Shown: one piece after another, positions 60,306 to 64,000 of the stretch
How the letters are laid out: each line of letters opens with the position of its first letter
Numbering within the stretch: the stretch's first letter is position 1
Assembly: GCA_016720705.1 (NCBI GenBank)
Contig: JADKKB010000007.1
Location: 1,736,001 to 1,800,000 of the forward strand
DNA length: 64,000 bases
Direction of reading: 5' to 3'
From: Chloracidobacterium sp.
Lineage (GTDB): Bacteria; Acidobacteriota; Blastocatellia; Pyrinomonadales; Pyrinomonadaceae
Notes under the pieces: model-generated
The model's input: the letters and a program-made list of their open reading frames with translations, nothing else
What the model was told of the DNA's origin: nothing
Databases searched by the model: none
Position numbers and translations under genes: made by a program

Positions 60306-62258
60306 ATGTCTGAACAACCATCTATAACGTCAATGTCGAGCGAATCGAGGCTCTTTCCGCCGCCGGCTGATTTCGCGGCTGATGCTCACGTCAAGAGCTT
60401 TGATGAATACGAGAAGCTTTATGCCGCGGCCGCGGCCGACCCGGAAGGCTTTTGGGCAAAACAAGCCGAGGATTTGCATTGGTTTCGCAAGTGGGACACC
60501 GTGCTCGACTGGCAGGAACCGCACGCCAAATGGTTCTCCGGCGGTAAGATCAATATTACTTACAATTGCCTCGATCGCCATCTGACGACGTGGCGGCGAA
60601 ACAAGGCCGCGATCATCTGGGAGGGCGAGACCGGTGAGGTCAAGACCATCACTTATCTACAGCTGCACCAAGAGGTTTCGCGGTTTGCCAACGTCCTCAA
60701 GAGTCTGGGCGTCAAGACCGGTGACCGTGTCGCTATCTATATGCCGCTTATTCCGGCACTGACTGTGGCGATGCTGGCGTGTGCCCGCATCGGAGCGACG
60801 CATCTGGTTATTTTCGGCGGGTTCTCAGCCGATGCCATTCGCGATCGCGTCAATGACGGCGGCTGTAAACTGATAGTTACGGCTGACGGAGGTTATCGTC
60901 GCGGTAGTGAGATCAAGCTCAAAGAGATCGTTGACGAGGCTGTCGCACAGTGCCCGATCGTAGAGGACGTAATAGTTTTTCAGCGGACACAGTCCAAGGT
61001 TCATATGGTGCCGGGCCGCGATCATTGGTGGCACGAACTCACCAAGACCGTCGGCATTCCGTGTCCTGCAGAGGAACTTGACTCAGAACATCCACTATTT
61101 GTTCTTTACACCTCGGGTACGACTGGCAAACCCAAGGGCATTCTGCACACGACGGGCGGCTATCTGACGCAGACCGCCTACACGACAAAGCTCGTTTTTG
61201 ACCTAAAGGACAATGATATCTTTTGGTGCACGGCCGATATCGGCTGGGTGACCGGCCACAGCTACGTGGTTTACGGCCCGCTTGCCAATGGAGCAACGGT
61301 CTTTATGTACGAGGGCGCGCCGAATTACCCCGATTACGATCGCTTTTGGGATATGATCGACCGCCACAAGATCAACATCCTCTACACTGCGCCCACCGCG
61401 ATCCGTGCGTTTATAAAGTGGGGTGAACAGTATCCTCTACGCCACGACCTCTCATCTCTGCGTCTGCTCGGCAGTGTCGGCGAACCGATCAACCCCGAGG
61501 CGTGGATGTGGTATCACAAGGTGATCGGCAAGGGAAAATGTCCGATCGTCGACACCTGGTGGCAGACTGAGACCGGGGCGATAATGATCAGCCCGTTGCC
61601 CGGGGCGACACCAACTGTGCCGGGTACGGCCACGAGGCCGATACCGGGGATCCTGGTCGATATCGTCACCAAATCCGGCAAACCGGTTGGACCAAACGAC
61701 GGTGGCTATCTCGTGGTTACGCATCCCTGGCCGGCGATGCTCCGCACACTTTGGGGCGACGACGAAAGGTATAAGCAGGCATACTGGTCTGAGATCCCCG
61801 GCAAGTATTTTGCCGGTGACGGTGCCCGCCGCGACGAGCACGGTTACTACTGGATAATGGGCCGTGTCGATGATGTGATCAATGTCAGCGGCCATCGACT
61901 CGGCACCGCCGAGATCGAATCAGCCCTTGTTTCACACGAGTTTGTGGCCGAGGCAGCGGTCGTTGGGCGACCGGACGAGATCAAGGGACAGGCTATTTCG
62001 GCATTTGTCACGCTCGAGGGCGGCCGCACGGGCGACGACGAACTCAAGAATATTCTCCGGGCTCACGTCACTCACGAGATCGGAGCGCTTGCCCGGCCCG
62101 ACGATATCCGCTTTACGGATATGCTGCCAAAAACACGCTCAGGCAAGATAATGCGCCGGCTATTGCGCGAGCTTGCTGCCGGCGGTGTGGTCGCCGGCGA
62201 TGTCACCACGCTCGAAGACATCTCGGTGCTCGAAAAGCTCCGCGAGGATGAGGAATAA
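60306..62258 (+). CDS. acs: acetyl-CoA synthetase (AMP-forming)
   Basis: Activates acetate with ATP and CoA. 650 aa, the normal size. Adenylation motifs TSGTTGKPKG, DTWWQTETG, YFAGDGARRDEHGYYWIMGR and VSGHRLGTAEIE. The C-terminal acetylation-site motif PKTRSGKIMRR (Lys in SGK) is intact, so it may be controlled by lysine acetylation. Heads a run acs-mtnB-msrA on one strand; gaps of 3 and 10 bases suggest one operon. Confidence 0.97.
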   Translation: MSEQPSITSMSSESRLFPPPADFAADAHVKSFDEYEKLYAAAAADPEGFWAKQAEDLHWFRKWDTVLDWQEPHAKWFSGGKINITYNCLDRHLTTWRRNKAAIIWEGETGEVKTITYLQLHQEVSRFANVLKSLGVKTGDRVAIYMPLIPALTVAMLACARIGATHLVIFGGFSADAIRDRVNDGGCKLIVTADGGYRRGSEIKLKEIVDEAVAQCPIVEDVIVFQRTQSKVHMVPGRDHWWHELTKTVGIPCPAEELDSEHPLFVLYTSGTTGKPKGILHTTGGYLTQTAYTTKLVFDLKDNDIFWCTADIGWVTGHSYVVYGPLANGATVFMYEGAPNYPDYDRFWDMIDRHKINILYTAPTAIRAFIKWGEQYPLRHDLSSLRLLGSVGEPINPEAWMWYHKVIGKGKCPIVDTWWQTETGAIMISPLPGATPTVPGTATRPIPGILVDIVTKSGKPVGPNDGGYLVVTHPWPAMLRTLWGDDERYKQAYWSEIPGKYFAGDGARRDEHGYYWIMGRVDDVINVSGHRLGTAEIESALVSHEFVAEAAVVGRPDEIKGQAISAFVTLEGGRTGDDELKNILRAHVTHEIGALARPDDIRFTDMLPKTRSGKIMRRLLRELAAGGVVAGDVTTLEDISVLEKLREDEE

Positions 62259-62261
62259 ACG

Positions 62262-62897
62262 ATGACGGCACAAAACCCGACCCCAAGTCCGACGCAGGAA
62301 CTGACCGATGCCGGCCGCGACTTTTATCGCCGCGGTTGGGCTCTCGGCACGAGCGGTAATTTTAGCATCCTGCTCGCCCGCAAGCCTTTGCGACTATGCA
62401 TCACCGCTGCCGGCAATGAAAAAGCAACGCTTGACGAGACCAATTTCCTTGAGCTGGATGACGACGCTGAGATCTTGCAGGGATTTGGCCGCCCGTCGGA
62501 TGAGACGCTGCTGCATTTAGCGATCTATCGCCTGCGGCCGCGGGCCCGCTGTATCCTGTACACACATTCGGTATGGGGCACGATACTTTCGGATATGATG
62601 TATGTCGACGGGGCGATCACGCTACAGGGTTATGAGGTCTTAAAGGGGCTCTCGGGCGTCGATAAACACGATCACATCGAAACCGTGCCGATCATCGAAA
62701 ATTCGCAAGACCGTATCGCTCAATCACACGTCTTACAGAATGTTCTGCTCGAGTCGGGCGATATTCACGGCATTTATATTCGCCGCCACGGTCTTTTTGC
62801 GTGGGGCGAGACCGTCGCCGAGGCTCGGCGGCACGTCGAGATATTTGAGCATTTATTTGAGGTGACGGTGCGTTCGTTGGGAATCACAAAGAAATAG
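62262..62897 (+). CDS. mtnB: methylthioribulose-1-phosphate dehydratase
   Basis: Class II aldolase-fold zinc enzyme of methionine salvage, dehydrating methylthioribulose-1-P. 211 aa. GTSGNFSILLARKPLRLCIT matches the family start; zinc ligands in LYTHSVWGTILSD and YIRRHGLFAWGETVAEA. The acidic catalytic residue follows in SDETLLHLAIYR. No mtnC/D/A is adjacent, so salvage genes are dispersed. Sits 3 bases after acs. Confidence 0.93.
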   Translation: MTAQNPTPSPTQELTDAGRDFYRRGWALGTSGNFSILLARKPLRLCITAAGNEKATLDETNFLELDDDAEILQGFGRPSDETLLHLAIYRLRPRARCILYTHSVWGTILSDMMYVDGAITLQGYEVLKGLSGVDKHDHIETVPIIENSQDRIAQSHVLQNVLLESGDIHGIYIRRHGLFAWGETVAEARRHVEIFEHLFEVTVRSLGITKK

Positions 62898-62907
62898 AGA
62901 TATAGAT

Positions 62908-63456
62908 ATGGAAAACAAAGCTTTAGAAACGGCCACGTTGGCCGCCGGATGTTTTTGGTGCGTCGAGCCGATCTTTGACGCCCTGATCGGTGTCGAGGAT
63001 GTCGCCTCGGGTTACTCCGGCGGCCGCACCGAAAATCCGACGTACCAACAAGTGTGTTCCGAAACAACCGGCCACGCGGAGGTCGTCCAGGTCCGGTTTG
63101 ATCCCGAACAACTTTCGTATGCCGATCTCCTGCGTGTCTATTTCACCGTTCACGATCCGACTACTCTCAATCGTCAGGGCGGAGACATCGGTACATCATA
63201 CCGGTCGGCGATCTTTTACCGATCGGATGAGCAACGGCAAACCGCCGCCGAGATAATCGCCGAGGTCACCGCCGAAGCCATCTATGACAACCCGATCGTC
63301 ACCGAAGTGACCGCATTCGATAAGTTTTGGCCCGCCGAAGACTATCACCAGGAATACTTCGCCAACAACCCTAACCAACCGTACTGCGCCGCAGTGGTCG
63401 CGCCCAAGGTTGCGAAGTTTCGCCAGAAATTCGCTTCCCGACTCAAACGCAGTTGA
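62908..63456 (+). CDS. msrA: peptide methionine sulfoxide reductase MsrA
   Basis: Reduces methionine-S-sulfoxide in damaged proteins. 182 aa with the catalytic GCFWCVEP and conserved FHDPTTLNRQGGDIGTSYRS-type segment (VHDPTTLNRQ, then GGDIGTSYRS). A resolving-Cys candidate is near PYCAAVV. No signal peptide, so cytoplasmic. Likely last gene of the acs operon. Confidence 0.97.
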   Translation: MENKALETATLAAGCFWCVEPIFDALIGVEDVASGYSGGRTENPTYQQVCSETTGHAEVVQVRFDPEQLSYADLLRVYFTVHDPTTLNRQGGDIGTSYRSAIFYRSDEQRQTAAEIIAEVTAEAIYDNPIVTEVTAFDKFWPAEDYHQEYFANNPNQPYCAAVVAPKVAKFRQKFASRLKRS

Positions 63457-63482
63457 CGGCATTAATATCTGCAAAATAAAGA

Positions 63483-63512
63483 TTGACACTTTCAAACAGT
63501 GTTTGTTATTGT
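63483..63512 (+). promoter_or_regulatory. sigma70-type promoter before the secreted SdrD-B-like gene
   Basis: Perfect TTGACA (63483-63488), 18-base spacer, TATTGT (63507-63512). ACACT/AGTGT (63486-63490 / 63498-63502) overlap the spacer and could bind a regulator. Leader of about 90 bases to the ATG at 63606. Confidence 0.6.
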
Positions 63513-63605
63513 TTAATGTGTCGCGAGTAAACGCGCTACCTTCCTTGATTTCCCCTTCTTTTAAGCAAAATTTGTGATCCTTTTTTGTTGAGGTCAACCC
63601 CTTAT

Positions 63606-64000
63606 ATGTCTAAAAATTCGGTCAATATGCGCCGCCTCGCGGCTTGTTTAGTATCCGCAATAATTGCGTCTGCTGCTTTCGTTGTTTGGTATTCGACGCC
63701 GTCACACGCACAATTCTCGTCTTCTAAAGATGAGGATTCGATCATGATGGCCGGCACCGTCAGCGGAACTGTCTACATTGACTACAACATGAACGGTACT
63801 CGCGATACGACCGGAACTTCGCCAAATCTTGCGGTCGATTCGTTGGTAAGCAACGTTACGGTTACTGCATACGATTCTTTAGGGGCAAATAGAGGAAGTG
63901 CAGTTTCGGGCACTAATGGAATATACTCGATCGTCACGACCGGTACGGGACCGTATCGACTCGAGTTTACTACGCTTCCGAGCGGATATTCTCCGAGTTC
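63606..64000 (+). CDS. secreted SdrD-B/collagen-binding-like repeat protein, 5' part
   Basis: Truncated by the window end after 131 codons. Signal sequence MSKNSVNMRRLAACLVSAII then ASAAF...SHAQ. The mature part begins a beta-sandwich of the SdrD-B/CnaB type: GTVSGTVYIDYNMNGTRD, a D-x-N-x-(N/D) calcium-loop-like motif, then NVTVTAYDSLG, and GIYSIVTTGTGPYRLEF. Such domains build long extracellular stalks or matrix proteins; the full protein could be large. A GAGG site lies about 13 bases before the ATG, rather far. Confidence 0.8.
   Translation, partial: MSKNSVNMRRLAACLVSAIIASAAFVVWYSTPSHAQFSSSKDEDSIMMAGTVSGTVYIDYNMNGTRDTTGTSPNLAVDSLVSNVTVTAYDSLGANRGSAVSGTNGIYSIVTTGTGPYRLEFTTLPSGYSPS

Overview
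The window looks like part of a chromosome from an Acidobacteriota bacterium, most likely of the Blastocatellia/Pyrinomonadaceae type. This is an inference from several features: an Oar-like TonB receptor with an N-terminal carboxypeptidase-regulatory domain, a ClpC with the N-terminus typical of that phylum, a split ATP synthase operon, many secreted PD40, M28 and HEAT proteins, moderate GC and sparse Shine-Dalgarno sites. No rRNA, tRNA, CRISPR array, intact insertion sequence or prophage was seen. Coding density is high on both strands, and several convergent gene pairs overlap or nearly touch.

Layout. 0.1-1.4 kb: an orphan beta-class DNA methyltransferase and a small exported protein. 1.4-5.7 kb: ATP synthase genes in the order b', b, delta, alpha, gamma, closed by a terminator; a, c, beta and epsilon are absent. 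5.8-9.1 kb: small membrane protein, VanZ-like protein, SPFH protein with three zinc ribbons, Trm112-like protein and a GT9 glycosyltransferase. 9.1-13.7 kb: the conserved block ffh-rpsP-khpA-rimM-trmD-rplS-rnhB. 13.65-14.3 kb: a gene-poor stretch with three copies of an AATTAGGGACACT motif and a long inverted repeat. 14.3-23.8 kb: ClpC, lytic transglycosylase, an MTA/SAH-deaminase-like amidohydrolase, a HEAT-repeat protein, a ParE-type toxin with its antitoxin, a CusF-SCO fusion lipoprotein, folD, a MazG-like enzyme and coaE.

23.75-33.5 kb: a complete oligopeptide ABC importer operon with two substrate-binding lipoproteins, two permeases and two ATPases. It is interrupted by three accessory genes and carries a duplicated oppD 5' end that marks an insertion. 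33.5-38.6 kb: DUF1232 protein, pta, a membrane protein, an MNT nucleotidyltransferase, a divergent Nramp-family transporter, a cyanophycinase-like peptidase and a CWC cysteine-rich protein. 38.6-42.2 kb: a lipid group of ketosynthase, acyl carrier protein and LpxL-like acyltransferase, with a divergent acyl desaturase. 42.2-48.7 kb: an orphan histidine kinase, a DapF homologue in which both catalytic cysteines are serine, an M28-PDZ peptidase, a hypothetical protein, a PD40 propeller and an MBL-fold hydrolase.

49.1-64.0 kb: a large Oar-like TonB receptor, queG, an exported hypothetical protein, moaA, a tyrosine phenol-lyase, a xylose-type sugar permease and ATPase with no binding protein, acs, mtnB, msrA, and the start of a secreted SdrD-B-like protein cut by the window edge. 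Physiologically this suggests an aerobic heterotroph that takes up peptides and sugars, interconverts acetate and acetyl-CoA (pta, acs) and degrades amino acids. Best candidates for follow-up are the Cys-to-Ser DapF homologue, the insertion scar in the peptide-importer operon, the lipid acylation group and several structured palindromes in gene gaps.
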